Notes: generated by a model not told the origin, from the letters alone. DNA of 64,000 bases from Massilia atriviolacea (GCF_003953935.1 NZ_RXLQ01000001.1:408121-472120); one strand, 5' to 3'. Positions 26,123-34,850 are shown, numbered from the stretch's first letter. Made by a program: numbers and translations.

Positions 26123-28849
26123 ATGCAAAGCAGTTGTGCCATCGTATCGTCCCTGGACGCGTCCACCGCCGCCGATGCCGGCCAGTTGGGCGGCAAGGGG
26201 AAAAACCTGCTCGCGCTGCGCCGGGCCGGTTTCAATGTACCGTTTTTCGTGGTCTTGCCGGTGGCGTTCTTCGAGGAGCTGATGGGCGCCGAGCTGCCGC
26301 TGCTCGACCGCCTGTGCGCCTGCGCCGCAGCGGCGGCCGGCGCCGAGCGCAAGGCCTTGCTGGCGCAAGCCAGGGACCTGGTCCTGGCCCGGCACCTGGG
26401 CAAGGACGAGCGCGCGGCCATCCTGCGGCTGCTGGCCGGGCAGGGCGATTATTTTGCCGTGCGCTCCTCGGCCATCGACGAAGACGGGGCCGGCAGCTCG
26501 TTCGCCGGTCAACTCGACAGCTTCCTGTTCGTGCGCACCGACGACAGCCTGTTCCACACCATCGTCGACTGCTTCGCTTCGGCCTACAACGAGCGCAGCT
26601 TCGCCTACCGCTGCGAGAGCGGCCTGGCGACGTCGCGCATCCGTCCGGCGGTGGTGGTGCAGGCGATGGTGTTCGCCGAAGTGTCGGGGCTGATCTTTAC
26701 CGGCAATCCGATGACCTGCAATCCCGACGAGGCGGTCATCAGCGCCACCTACGGCGCCGGCGAAGGCGTGGTGTCGGGCGAGATGGATTGCGACACCTGG
26801 TATCTGGACGAGGCGGGCGCGTTAGCGCGGCGGCAACTTGCCGACAAGAGCACCGGCCTGTTCTTCGACGACAGCGCCGGCGCCGGTCTGCGCCATGAAA
26901 CCGTCGACGCCGCGCGCGCCAGCGCTGCCTGCCTCGACGAGCGGCAAATCGCCCAGATCGCGCAGGCGGGACGGCGCATCGAAACCCTGTACGGCGGCAC
27001 GCCGCAGGATATCGAATGGGCCATCATCGGCAGCGATCTGTATATCCTGCAAACGCGCCCGGTCACCAACCTGAGCCACATCAGCAAGTCGCGGCCCCGG
27101 ACCATTCTCGACAATTCCAACATTGTCGAAAGCTTTTCGGGCGTCACCTCGCCGCTGACCTTTTCCTTCGCCAGCCGGGTCTACGAAAAGGTCTACGAGC
27201 AGTTCTACGGCCTGTTCGGCGTGCCGGCCGATGAAATCCGGCGCCTCAAGCCGGTGTTCCGCAACATGCTCGCTTACTACGACGGCCATGTGTATTACAA
27301 CCTGAACAGCTGGTATCGCAGCCTGTCGCTGTTGCCCTTTTTCGATACCAACAAGAACAATTTCGATGCCTCGATCGGCGTGCAGGCCAATGCCAGCGCC
27401 GACACCGTGCGCCAGGGCCGGGGCCACAGCCGGATCGGCGCGGCATTGTTTACCCTGTCCGCCAGCGCCCGGATCGGCTGGTTCTACCTGCGCCGCCATG
27501 CGCTGTGCCGCCGCTTCGCGCGCGATTTCGACAGCTTCATGGATCCCTACATGAAGCTGGACTTCGCCGCGATGGACAATACCGCGCTGCTGGCGACCTA
27601 CGACCGGGTGGAAGACCGCATGCTGAACAACTGGCGCGCGCCCATCATCAACGATTTTTTTGCGGAAACCTTCCATGGCGTGCTGCGTCACGTGCTGGTC
27701 AAACACATCGCGCGCGACGAGCAGGAAGTCTCGCGCCTGCACAACGATTTGCTGTGCGGCCAAGGCGGCATGGCCAGCGTGGCGCCGACCCGATTGCTGC
27801 TCGAAATCGCGGCCTGGATCGAGAACGCGCCGGACCTGCGCGCCGACATGCGCGCGCTGGACGTGCAGGCGCTGCGCCTGCGCATCGAACAGGCGGCGAC
27901 GCCCGGCTATGCCTTGCTGAAGGAGCGCGTCGACGCCTATCGCAGCGACTTCGGTTTCCGCTGCATCAATGAACTGAAGCTGGAAGAAACCAGCATCAAG
28001 GACGATCCCAGCTTCGTGATCCAGGCGCTGAAGAATTATGTGCTGCAGGGCGTCGACGGCCGCCGCAGCATGGACGGCGACAAGCAGCAGACCGCGCGCG
28101 CGGCCGAGCGCATCGTGGCCGAGCGTTGCGGCAAGAACTGGCTGCTGCGGGCGGCGACCGGCTGGCTGATCCGCAATTCGCGCCAGTGCGTGATGGAGCG
28201 CGAAGAATTGCGTTTCTACCGCACCAAGATCTTCGGCTTCCTGCGCTACATCACGAACGCCATGGGCGCCAACTTCGCCAGGCAGGGCCAGCTGGAGAAG
28301 GCGCAGGATATTTACGCACTGACCCTGGACGAAGCCTTCGGCCTGATCGAACGGCGCGCCGTCAGCCACGACACGGTGCGCGAGATCGTCGGCGTGCGCC
28401 TGCGCGAGCAGGCCGCCTTCGCCAGGGCCGCCGAGCTGCCGCCGAGGCTGCAGTTCTACGGCGAGCTGATTCCGGAGAACATGGTGGCGGTCAGTTCCAG
28501 CGATGCGGCGGCCGACGGCACGATCGACGACATCGCCGGCCTGTTCAAGGGCACGCCATGCAGCTCGGGCACGGTGCAGGGCCGCGTGAAGGTGGTGCAC
28601 GACACCACCGAGGTACAGCTGAACGGCGAAATCCTGGTCACGCGCCGCACCGATCCCGGCTGGGTGCCGTTTTTCCCGTGCATTTCGGGCCTGATCGTCG
28701 AGCGCGGCAGCGTGCTGTCGCATTCGGCCGTGGTGGCGCGCGAAATGGGCATCCCGGCGGTGGTCGGCCTGCGCGGCATCACGACATTACTGAAAGACGG
28801 CGACAGCGTGCGCCTGGACGGCGCGGCCGGCATGGTGTGCCGCGCGTGA
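26123..28849 (+). CDS. ATP-dependent dikinase-like enzyme B (rifampin-phosphotransferase layout)
   Basis: A 908-residue paralogue of the dikinase-like protein at 21361. ATG at 26123 follows an AAGGAAG Shine-Dalgarno. The ATP-grasp domain occupies about residues 1-320 (LGGKGKNLLALRRAGFNVP, FAVRSSAIDEDGAGSSFAGQ, DIEWAIIGSDLYILQTRPV). A long helical middle part of about 470 residues follows, then the phosphohistidine domain with His867 in VLSHSAVVAREMGIPAVVG. It has no PEP/pyruvate barrel. The two paralogues differ most in their middle regions, suggesting different acceptors, perhaps two successive phosphorylations in one pathway. It overlaps the following GTG start by 4 nt. Confidence 0.85.
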   Translation: MQSSCAIVSSLDASTAADAGQLGGKGKNLLALRRAGFNVPFFVVLPVAFFEELMGAELPLLDRLCACAAAAAGAERKALLAQARDLVLARHLGKDERAAILRLLAGQGDYFAVRSSAIDEDGAGSSFAGQLDSFLFVRTDDSLFHTIVDCFASAYNERSFAYRCESGLATSRIRPAVVVQAMVFAEVSGLIFTGNPMTCNPDEAVISATYGAGEGVVSGEMDCDTWYLDEAGALARRQLADKSTGLFFDDSAGAGLRHETVDAARASAACLDERQIAQIAQAGRRIETLYGGTPQDIEWAIIGSDLYILQTRPVTNLSHISKSRPRTILDNSNIVESFSGVTSPLTFSFASRVYEKVYEQFYGLFGVPADEIRRLKPVFRNMLAYYDGHVYYNLNSWYRSLSLLPFFDTNKNNFDASIGVQANASADTVRQGRGHSRIGAALFTLSASARIGWFYLRRHALCRRFARDFDSFMDPYMKLDFAAMDNTALLATYDRVEDRMLNNWRAPIINDFFAETFHGVLRHVLVKHIARDEQEVSRLHNDLLCGQGGMASVAPTRLLLEIAAWIENAPDLRADMRALDVQALRLRIEQAATPGYALLKERVDAYRSDFGFRCINELKLEETSIKDDPSFVIQALKNYVLQGVDGRRSMDGDKQQTARAAERIVAERCGKNWLLRAATGWLIRNSRQCVMEREELRFYRTKIFGFLRYITNAMGANFARQGQLEKAQDIYALTLDEAFGLIERRAVSHDTVREIVGVRLREQAAFARAAELPPRLQFYGELIPENMVAVSSSDAAADGTIDDIAGLFKGTPCSSGTVQGRVKVVHDTTEVQLNGEILVTRRTDPGWVPFFPCISGLIVERGSVLSHSAVVAREMGIPAVVGLRGITTLLKDGDSVRLDGAAGMVCRA

Positions 28850-29688
28850 ACCGGATCGGGTCCTGCGCGCGCTGGTTGCGGCAAGCGTTTTCCTGGCCCG
28901 AATGGCTGCTGTTCGCCAGCATGTATTTATCCGTGCGGGCCGTGAGCCGGACCGGCTGGCCGGGCTGGTCGCTGCCGCTCGACCTGCTGGCCGGCCTGAG
29001 CTTTTTCGTCCTCCTCAAGTTGCTCGACGAGACCATGGACTACGACCAGGACCGGGCCGCCGGACGCGATTCCTTCCTGCTGCGCGGCGAGGTCGGCCTG
29101 GGCGAGCTGCGCGCCTTGCTGGTGGTCATCGTGGCAGTGCAGGGCGCCTGCACCTTGCGGGCCGGGGCCGCCGCCCCGGCGCTGGTCTGGATCGCGCTGC
29201 TGGCCTGCGCCTGGCTGCTGGCCCATCCCGTGCTGGCCGCCAGGCCCTTGCTGTACTCGCTGCTGCACTACCTGCTGCTGCCGGGCTTCGCATGGTGGCA
29301 GTTCGCCCTGGCCAGCGGCGGCTGCCATGTGTATACAAGTCATGTGCTGCTGATGGCCGTGTTTTACGGGGGCGCCATGCAGTACGAACTGAGCCGCAAG
29401 CTGGAACCGGCGGGAGGCTACCGCCATGTGCTCGGGCTGGGAACGGGCTGCCTGCTGATCGTCTGCTTCAGCTTGCTGGCCTCGCTGGCGGCGGCCGTGC
29501 TCAGCCTGCTTCTGTCCGGACGCTGGTGGGGGGTGGCGATGGCGGCCGGCCTGTTTGGACTGGTGCTGTCGGTACACGCCAGGCTCGCGCTGCGTCCCTC
29601 CGCGCCGTTCAACAGGCTGGCTGCGCAGGCCAGCGGCGTGTCGCTGCTGGGCCTGAATCTGACGATTGCGGCGGCTGCCCTGGCATGA
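28846..29688 (+). CDS. UbiA-like membrane protein (prenyltransferase superfamily)
   Basis: A 280-residue polytopic membrane protein read from GTG at 28846, which overlaps the upstream stop as GTGA. Seven to eight helices are visible. The first cytosolic loop, LLKLLDETMDYDQDRAAGRD, resembles the first Asp-rich motif of UbiA-type prenyltransferases and the DxxxDxxxD region of DGGGP synthases. The second Asp motif is not clear, and QYELSRKLEPAGGY may be its remnant, so catalytic activity is uncertain. Members condense a prenyl diphosphate with an acceptor. As last gene of the lipid-type module it could attach or handle an isoprenoid chain; this is inference. Confidence 0.6.
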   Translation: MNRIGSCARWLRQAFSWPEWLLFASMYLSVRAVSRTGWPGWSLPLDLLAGLSFFVLLKLLDETMDYDQDRAAGRDSFLLRGEVGLGELRALLVVIVAVQGACTLRAGAAAPALVWIALLACAWLLAHPVLAARPLLYSLLHYLLLPGFAWWQFALASGGCHVYTSHVLLMAVFYGGAMQYELSRKLEPAGGYRHVLGLGTGCLLIVCFSLLASLAAAVLSLLLSGRWWGVAMAAGLFGLVLSVHARLALRPSAPFNRLAAQASGVSLLGLNLTIAAAALA

Positions 29689-29843
29689 GGGGGCACTCAT
29701 TTTCTGTGCCAGAAATCTAGACGGAAGATTCTAGCAATTTCGATTGATGAGAGGGTTTAAAGATTGTCAATATATGCAAGGAAGCATCAAATATTCAAGC
29801 GAATTCAGTACCTTAGGTCGGCACACTCTTGAAAGACATCCCC
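29689..29843. promoter_or_regulatory. AT-rich gap between the two biosynthetic modules
   Basis: This 155-nt stretch has low GC compared with its neighbours and an imperfect stem-loop at 29712-29741 (arms GAAAT..CTAGA and TCTAG..ATTTC). It probably holds a terminator or promoter separating the lipid-type genes from the N-oxygenase set. No clear -35/-10 pair was fixed. Confidence 0.4.
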
Positions 29844-30734
29844 ATGACTACCACACAGACGGTTTATCACGATCGCGTTGCCAAGCTGGTCAAGCTTTCC
29901 CGTGACAGGCATGTGTTCAGCTTCACCCGCTTCGACTGGAGCGAATCGATCCCCGAATCCGACTGGTGGATGAGCCCCGAGCTTCTGACCATCTACAACA
30001 CGCCGTATTACGAGCAAGCCTCGGAAGCGCAGCGCAAGTTGTTGAGCAAATGGGAATGCATCAACCTGTTCAGCCTGAACGTCACCGGCGAACAGGAACT
30101 GATCGCCGGCGTCGCGCAGCTGCTGCACACGCCGATGCTGAAAGAGGCCAACGAGTACCTGCATCACTTCATCGACGAAGAGAACCAGCACATGTGGTAC
30201 TTCGCCCAGTTTTGCGAAAAATACGGCGGCAAAATCTACGGCAACAAGAAGATCCAGCTGTCCGACATGAAGCTCGATGCCAAGCTGTCGATCCTGGTGC
30301 GCTTCGCCCAGATTTTCATCTTCGAGGAAGTCGGCCATTACTACAACCTGAAGGTCGCGCTCGACGAGCGGGTCCATCCCTTCATCCGCGAAATCAACGA
30401 AGCGCACCGCAACGACGAATCGCGCCACATCACCTTCGGCCGCGCCTTGCTCGCCAGGCTTGCCGACGGCATCGACCAGGAATATCCGCCGGAAACGCTG
30501 CAAACGATTTCGGTTCATCTGAACCGGTACATACAGCTGACCATCGAATCGCTGTACAACCCGGCGATGTACCGCGATGCCGGATTCACCAGCGGGATTG
30601 CGATCCGCACTGCCTTGCTGGCCGATCCACGGCGTCAGCACTTTCATTCCAACGAGCTGCTTAAGAAAATCCTCGGCCTGCTGCGCGATACCCATTTACT
30701 GAAGAAGGAGATGTCCCTTGAACCAAGTGCTTAG
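29844..30734 (+). CDS. AurF-like diiron N-oxygenase
   Basis: A 296-residue protein of the AurF/CmlI/PvfB-type diiron oxygenase family, which oxidises amines to hydroxylamines, nitroso or nitro groups using O2. Iron-ligand patterns of a ferritin-like bundle are visible: an early Glu, then FIDEENQHMWYF (ExxH), IFEEVGHYYN (ExxxH) and NDESRHITFGR (DExRH). ATG at 29844 is preferred; a TTG at 29829 would add five residues. The next gene, for a carrier protein, begins inside its 3' end. The substrate is probably an aminoacyl group on that carrier or the free product; this is inferred from the pvf/ham/mgo clusters. Confidence 0.85.
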   Translation: MTTTQTVYHDRVAKLVKLSRDRHVFSFTRFDWSESIPESDWWMSPELLTIYNTPYYEQASEAQRKLLSKWECINLFSLNVTGEQELIAGVAQLLHTPMLKEANEYLHHFIDEENQHMWYFAQFCEKYGGKIYGNKKIQLSDMKLDAKLSILVRFAQIFIFEEVGHYYNLKVALDERVHPFIREINEAHRNDESRHITFGRALLARLADGIDQEYPPETLQTISVHLNRYIQLTIESLYNPAMYRDAGFTSGIAIRTALLADPRRQHFHSNELLKKILGLLRDTHLLKKEMSLEPSA

Positions 30735-30963
30735 TCTCGACAAGATCAACGAAGTCAAACAATGGCTGCTCTCGTCGAAGAAATACCTGACCGATATCCC
30801 GATGGACCTCGACCTGATTGAAAACGCGGTCGTCGATTCCTTGAGCTTCGTGGAATACGTGCTGGTGATCGAAGAAATCAGCGGCAAGGAAGTCGTCGTC
30901 GACGACGCCGTGCTGGACAAAGTGCGGACCCTGGGCCGCGTACAGGTCAATTACATGGAATAG
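30718..30963 (+). CDS. Free-standing acyl/aminoacyl carrier protein
   Basis: An 81-residue carrier protein read from TTG at 30718. That start is supported by AAGGAG 7 nt upstream and gives MNQVLSLDKINEV. The phosphopantetheine attachment motif is VVDSLSF with Ser41, followed by the acidic recognition helix FVEYVLVIEEISG. Its size and acidity fit DltC-like or type II NRPS carriers. It overlaps the N-oxygenase gene by 17 nt, so the two are translationally coupled. It would be charged by the adenylation enzyme at 33219 and unloaded by the reductase at 31026. Confidence 0.9.
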   Translation: MNQVLSLDKINEVKQWLLSSKKYLTDIPMDLDLIENAVVDSLSFVEYVLVIEEISGKEVVVDDAVLDKVRTLGRVQVNYME

Positions 30964-31025
30964 GGCCGCCGTCCGCCCAGCCAGGACAATCCAATCGCAA
31001 ACAAGACAATAACTAGGAGATGCAC

Positions 31026-33104
31026 ATGGACACACATTCGGCCGATTACCGGTATGGCGACTTGCTCGCAATGACCAATCACTTCCGCAACGAAGCACGC
31101 AATATCATCCTGACCGGCGCCACCGGCTTTTTGGGCAGTAATTTCCTGTTCTGGAAACTGCGCCAGCCCGGCAAGGTGTATGTCCTGGTGCGCGGCGAAT
31201 CGATCGCCCACGCCAGGCAGCGCGTCTACGATGCGCTGGCCGTCTGCGCGGTCGGCTACAACCAGCCGGTGCCCAAGGCCGATATCGACAGCAAGGTCGA
31301 CTATATTCTGGGCGACATGACCGAAACCCTGTGCGCGATCAGCAAGAGCGACCTGGAAAAACTGGCCGCGGCCGGCATCAGCGAATTCTGGCATTGCGCC
31401 GCCAGCCTGAAATTCGAAGACCGCCACAAAGAAGAAATCTATCACCACAATATCAACGGCACCCACAATGTGATGGACCTGGCGCACCGCATCCATTGCC
31501 CGACCTACCTGCACATTTCGACCGCCTACACCTCCGGCCACATGGCGGGCGACATTCCGGAAACGCTGCATCCGCTCGACATCAGCTACAACAACTTCTA
31601 CGAAAGCAGCAAGAACGCCGCCGAGCATGAAGTCGTCAAATACTGCGACGCGCAAGGCATCGATTACCGCATCCTGCGTCCGGCCATCATCATGGGGCCG
31701 CTGGCATCGCGCCGCAGCGGCGGCACGCGCTTCGGCGTGTATGGCCTCACGCAAGAAATGTACCGCCTGCGCGACACCCTGAGCCAGCTCAAAACCCCGA
31801 TGCGCCTGATCGGCGACATGGCGGCGGTCGGCAACCTGGTGCCGGTCGACCAATGCGTATTCGACATGCTCTACCTCAGCAACACCGGCTTCGGCGAGCA
31901 CAAGGTCTACCACCTGAGCAACTCCAGCGACCTGAACATCAAGGCCATGCTGGAAAAAATCGACGTCGCCCTCGGCATGAAGAGCCTCAACTTCGTGTCC
32001 GAACGCGATACGCCGGCCTCGGCCATCGAAGAACTGTTCGACAAGCGCACCGTGTTCTACGGCGGCTACTACCGCACCATCAAGCGCTTCGCGCGCAGCC
32101 TGCCGGCCCAGACCGGCGTGAGCTGGAGCGATTACGGCACCTACCTGACCGCCTTCATCAAGGAACTCGACGAAGAAAAGAGCGGCGAAACCTTCACCCG
32201 CACCCAGGTCACGGCGGCGGACGGCATCGAGCTGTGCGTCTCGACCTTCGGCGACAGCGGCAAGCCGGCGCTGGTCCTGGCCAACGCCTACGGCATGCCC
32301 TCGGACTTCATGTTCCCGCTGGCCAAGCGCCTGGCCGACCAGTTCCGCGTCATTACCTGGGACAGCCGCTGGGTGCCCGCCATCACGCACGAATTCGACC
32401 TGGCCAAATGCCATTCGCTGACCCACGCGTCGGACCTGATCGCGATTCTCGACCACTTCGGCATCGCCAGCGCGCCGGTGGCCGGCTGGAGCAGCGGCGC
32501 CCAGGTCAGCCTGCGCGCCATGGCCGAGTTCCCGGACCGCATCCAGTGCGGCATCCTGCTCAACGGCGGCGTCTCGATCCCGGCCTCGGGCGACATCAAG
32601 ATCACCGAGTTCGAGAAGAACATCCGCACCCTGTTCCCGAAAATCGCCGCCAACTACCGCTTCGCCCAGAAATACTGCGACCTGATCTACGGCGCCCACG
32701 CGACCGCCGACGACGGCGAAGACCGCAAGATGATTTCCGCCATCCTGACCAGCACCGACCCGTTCCTGCTGTACATGACCAGCGTGCCGTTCCGCACCCC
32801 GGAAGCGCTGTTCCGCTACGCCAACATGATGAACGGCCTGTTCAACGAGCGCGGCGACGCCTGGACTGCCGACGTCAAGCAGCCGGTACTGGTGCACGTG
32901 GGCGGCAAGGACCAGGTCACGCACGCGGACGTCGGCCGCTTCCTGGTGGAAGGCCTGCAAAATGGTAAGCTTTCCCTCGACGAGGACGGCGACCACTTCT
33001 CGCACTTCTACGATGAAGACGTGGCGACGATGATCAAGCAGTTTGTGGCGCAACACCAGCCGCAAGCGCAGGTCGCGCAGCCATCGTCGCTTGCCAACCC
33101 CTGA
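31026..33104 (+). CDS. Thioester reductase domain fused to alpha/beta hydrolase
   Basis: A 692-residue two-domain protein. Residues 1-385 form an extended short-chain dehydrogenase of the NRPS thioester-reductase type, with the NAD(P) loop TGATGFLGSN at about 30-39, catalytic Tyr/Lys in FYESSKNAAEH, and the late signature LRPAIIMGPLASR. This domain would release a carrier-bound acyl group as an aldehyde or alcohol. Residues about 395-680 are an alpha/beta hydrolase with nucleophile elbow AGWSSGAQ and a late Asp/His pair (GGKDQVTHAD, DGDHFSHF). ATG at 31026 is preferred over 31020, which GGAG abuts too closely. Reductase and hydrolase in one chain is unusual. Confidence 0.85.
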   Translation: MDTHSADYRYGDLLAMTNHFRNEARNIILTGATGFLGSNFLFWKLRQPGKVYVLVRGESIAHARQRVYDALAVCAVGYNQPVPKADIDSKVDYILGDMTETLCAISKSDLEKLAAAGISEFWHCAASLKFEDRHKEEIYHHNINGTHNVMDLAHRIHCPTYLHISTAYTSGHMAGDIPETLHPLDISYNNFYESSKNAAEHEVVKYCDAQGIDYRILRPAIIMGPLASRRSGGTRFGVYGLTQEMYRLRDTLSQLKTPMRLIGDMAAVGNLVPVDQCVFDMLYLSNTGFGEHKVYHLSNSSDLNIKAMLEKIDVALGMKSLNFVSERDTPASAIEELFDKRTVFYGGYYRTIKRFARSLPAQTGVSWSDYGTYLTAFIKELDEEKSGETFTRTQVTAADGIELCVSTFGDSGKPALVLANAYGMPSDFMFPLAKRLADQFRVITWDSRWVPAITHEFDLAKCHSLTHASDLIAILDHFGIASAPVAGWSSGAQVSLRAMAEFPDRIQCGILLNGGVSIPASGDIKITEFEKNIRTLFPKIAANYRFAQKYCDLIYGAHATADDGEDRKMISAILTSTDPFLLYMTSVPFRTPEALFRYANMMNGLFNERGDAWTADVKQPVLVHVGGKDQVTHADVGRFLVEGLQNGKLSLDEDGDHFSHFYDEDVATMIKQFVAQHQPQAQVAQPSSLANP

Positions 33105-33113
33105 TCGCGCCTG

Positions 33114-33150
33114 GGCCGGATGCGCGCGCCGCCGGTGCGCGCATCCGGCC
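33114..33150. promoter_or_regulatory. Strong 14-bp stem-loop before the adenylation gene
   Basis: GGCCGGATGCGCGC (33114-33127) pairs perfectly with 33137-33150 around a 9-nt loop, just after the reductase gene's stop. No T-run follows. It may stabilise the upstream mRNA end or reduce read-through into the adenylation gene. Confidence 0.55.
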
Positions 33151-33218
33151 CCAGCCATCCGACCGATTTTCCGTAATGGCCGACGACAGGCCATGGTTGC
33201 AGCAAGGAGACAGTTTTC

Positions 33219-34835
33219 ATGATGACAGACGATGCCGGCTTATTGATTGCCGGGTTCCTCAACAGCGCCCGCCGCCACCCGAACGGCAACGCGCTCTGGG
33301 TCGACGAACAAACCTATACGTACGCCGAACTGCTGGTGCGCGCGGCCCGGATTGCCCGCACCCTGGCGCGCGAGGGCGTGGCGCCGGCCGGCCAGTGCGC
33401 CTTGCTGGTCGACCGCAGCGTCACCGCCTATGCCTCGGTGCTGGGCACCTTGTTGGCAGGCATGAGCTATGTGCCGCTGAACACCCGCTTCCCGGTCCAG
33501 CGCAATCTGCGCATGGTCGAGCTGTCGTCCTCGTCGGCCATCGTGGTGGACGGCCGCGCGATCGACACGGCAGGGGAGATCCTGCGCGCCTATCCCGATC
33601 CGCTGCTGGTACTGATGCCGGAAACCGACACCCTGCCGGCCTGGGCCGCGAGCGCCAGCCAGCACACCTACATCCTCAAGCAGCAGATGGCGGAGGCCGA
33701 TCCGCATTCCCTGACGCTGCCGGCCGACGCCAATCCGGTCGCCTACATCATGTTTACCTCGGGCAGTACCGGCCTGCCGAAGGGGGTAGCGGTCACGAAT
33801 GCGAATGCCAGCACCTACGTGGCCGGCATCATCGCGCGCTACCAGCCCGGGCCGTCAGACCGCTTCACCCAGTTTTTCGATTTCACCTTCGACCTGTCGG
33901 TGCACGATATCTTCGTCAGCCTGTCCGCCGGCTCCTGCCTGTACTGCGTGCCCTCGCGCGTGATGATGATGCCGCTGCGCTTCGTGCAGGACCACGAGCT
34001 GACCTTCTGGTTCTCGGTGCCGTCCCTGGCCGGCACCCTGAAGCGCTACAACGTGCTGCGTCCCGGCATTCTGCCGAGCCTGAAATGGAGCTTGTTCTGC
34101 GGCGAGGCATTGCCGACCAGCCTGGCCAAGGATTGGCAGCCGGCCGCGCCCAACTCGACCATCGACAATCTGTACGGCCCGACCGAAGCGACCATCGCCT
34201 TCACCACCTACCGCTACCAGGCCGGTGACGCACGGATCGATGCGCTGCCGGTGGTGCCGATCGGCACCCCGTTGCCGGACCAGGAAACCATCGTCCTCGA
34301 CGAGACGTTCCAGCCGGTCGCCGACGGCGAAACGGGCGAGCTGTACCTGGGCGGCTCCCAGGTCGCGCAGGGCTACTGGGAAAATACCGAACTGACCCGC
34401 CTGCGCTTCCTCGACATGACGTTCGACGGCAAGCAGGCGAGGCGCTGGTACCGCACCGGCGACCTTGCCAGCATCGATCCGGAAGCGGGCCTGCTGTACA
34501 GCGGCCGCATCGACAACCAGGTCAAGATCCGCGGCTACCGGGTGGAGATGCAGGAGGTCGAAGCCGTGATCCGCCGCCTCGGCGGCTCGGACGTGGTGGC
34601 CGTGGTGCCATGGCCGATCGCGGCCGACGGCAGCGTGCAGGGCCTGCTTGCTTACGGTTGGGGCTTTACCGTATCATCGACCGAGATCCTCAAGGGCTGC
34701 ACCTTGCACTTGCCGGCCTATATGGTGCCGCAAGATGTGATCGGCCTGCACAAGATGCCGTTCAACGCCAACGGCAAGATCGACTACGGCGCCTTGCAGC
34801 GGATGGCGCGCGACGGCGAGCCGACCGTCGCCTGA
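33219..34835 (+). CDS. Stand-alone adenylation enzyme (DltA/NRPS A-domain type)
   Basis: A 538-residue ATP-dependent amino-acid-activating enzyme. Core motifs are complete: A3 MFTSGSTGLPKGVAV, A4 region FDFTFDLSVHDIF, A5 NLYGPTEATIAFT, A7 RWYRTGDLA, A8 GRIDNQVKIRGYRVEMQEVE, and A10 FNANGKIDY with the catalytic Lys. The sequence around A4-A5 (FTFDLSVHDIF, SLFCGEALP) is close to D-alanine-carrier ligase DltA, so a small amino acid is likely but not proven. AGGAGA lies 8 nt upstream of the ATG, and 33222 is an alternative start. It probably loads the carrier protein encoded at 30718, giving a dissected A-T-R system with the reductase. Confidence 0.9.
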   Translation: MMTDDAGLLIAGFLNSARRHPNGNALWVDEQTYTYAELLVRAARIARTLAREGVAPAGQCALLVDRSVTAYASVLGTLLAGMSYVPLNTRFPVQRNLRMVELSSSSAIVVDGRAIDTAGEILRAYPDPLLVLMPETDTLPAWAASASQHTYILKQQMAEADPHSLTLPADANPVAYIMFTSGSTGLPKGVAVTNANASTYVAGIIARYQPGPSDRFTQFFDFTFDLSVHDIFVSLSAGSCLYCVPSRVMMMPLRFVQDHELTFWFSVPSLAGTLKRYNVLRPGILPSLKWSLFCGEALPTSLAKDWQPAAPNSTIDNLYGPTEATIAFTTYRYQAGDARIDALPVVPIGTPLPDQETIVLDETFQPVADGETGELYLGGSQVAQGYWENTELTRLRFLDMTFDGKQARRWYRTGDLASIDPEAGLLYSGRIDNQVKIRGYRVEMQEVEAVIRRLGGSDVVAVVPWPIAADGSVQGLLAYGWGFTVSSTEILKGCTLHLPAYMVPQDVIGLHKMPFNANGKIDYGALQRMARDGEPTVA

Positions 34836-34850
34836 GGCGGTTCGTACCAG

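Noticed and set aside
23990-29688. Archaeal-type membrane lipid genes acquired from an archaeon
   Set aside because: CarS-like, CDP-alcohol transferase, Psd and UbiA families all exist in bacteria. The archaeal G1P dehydrogenase and GGGP synthase are absent, and the base composition matches the neighbours.
33219-34835. Complete D-alanylation (dlt) operon
   Set aside because: The adenylation enzyme is DltA-like and a carrier is present, but no DltB-type acyltransferase or DltD is found, while an N-oxygenase and thioester reductase are.
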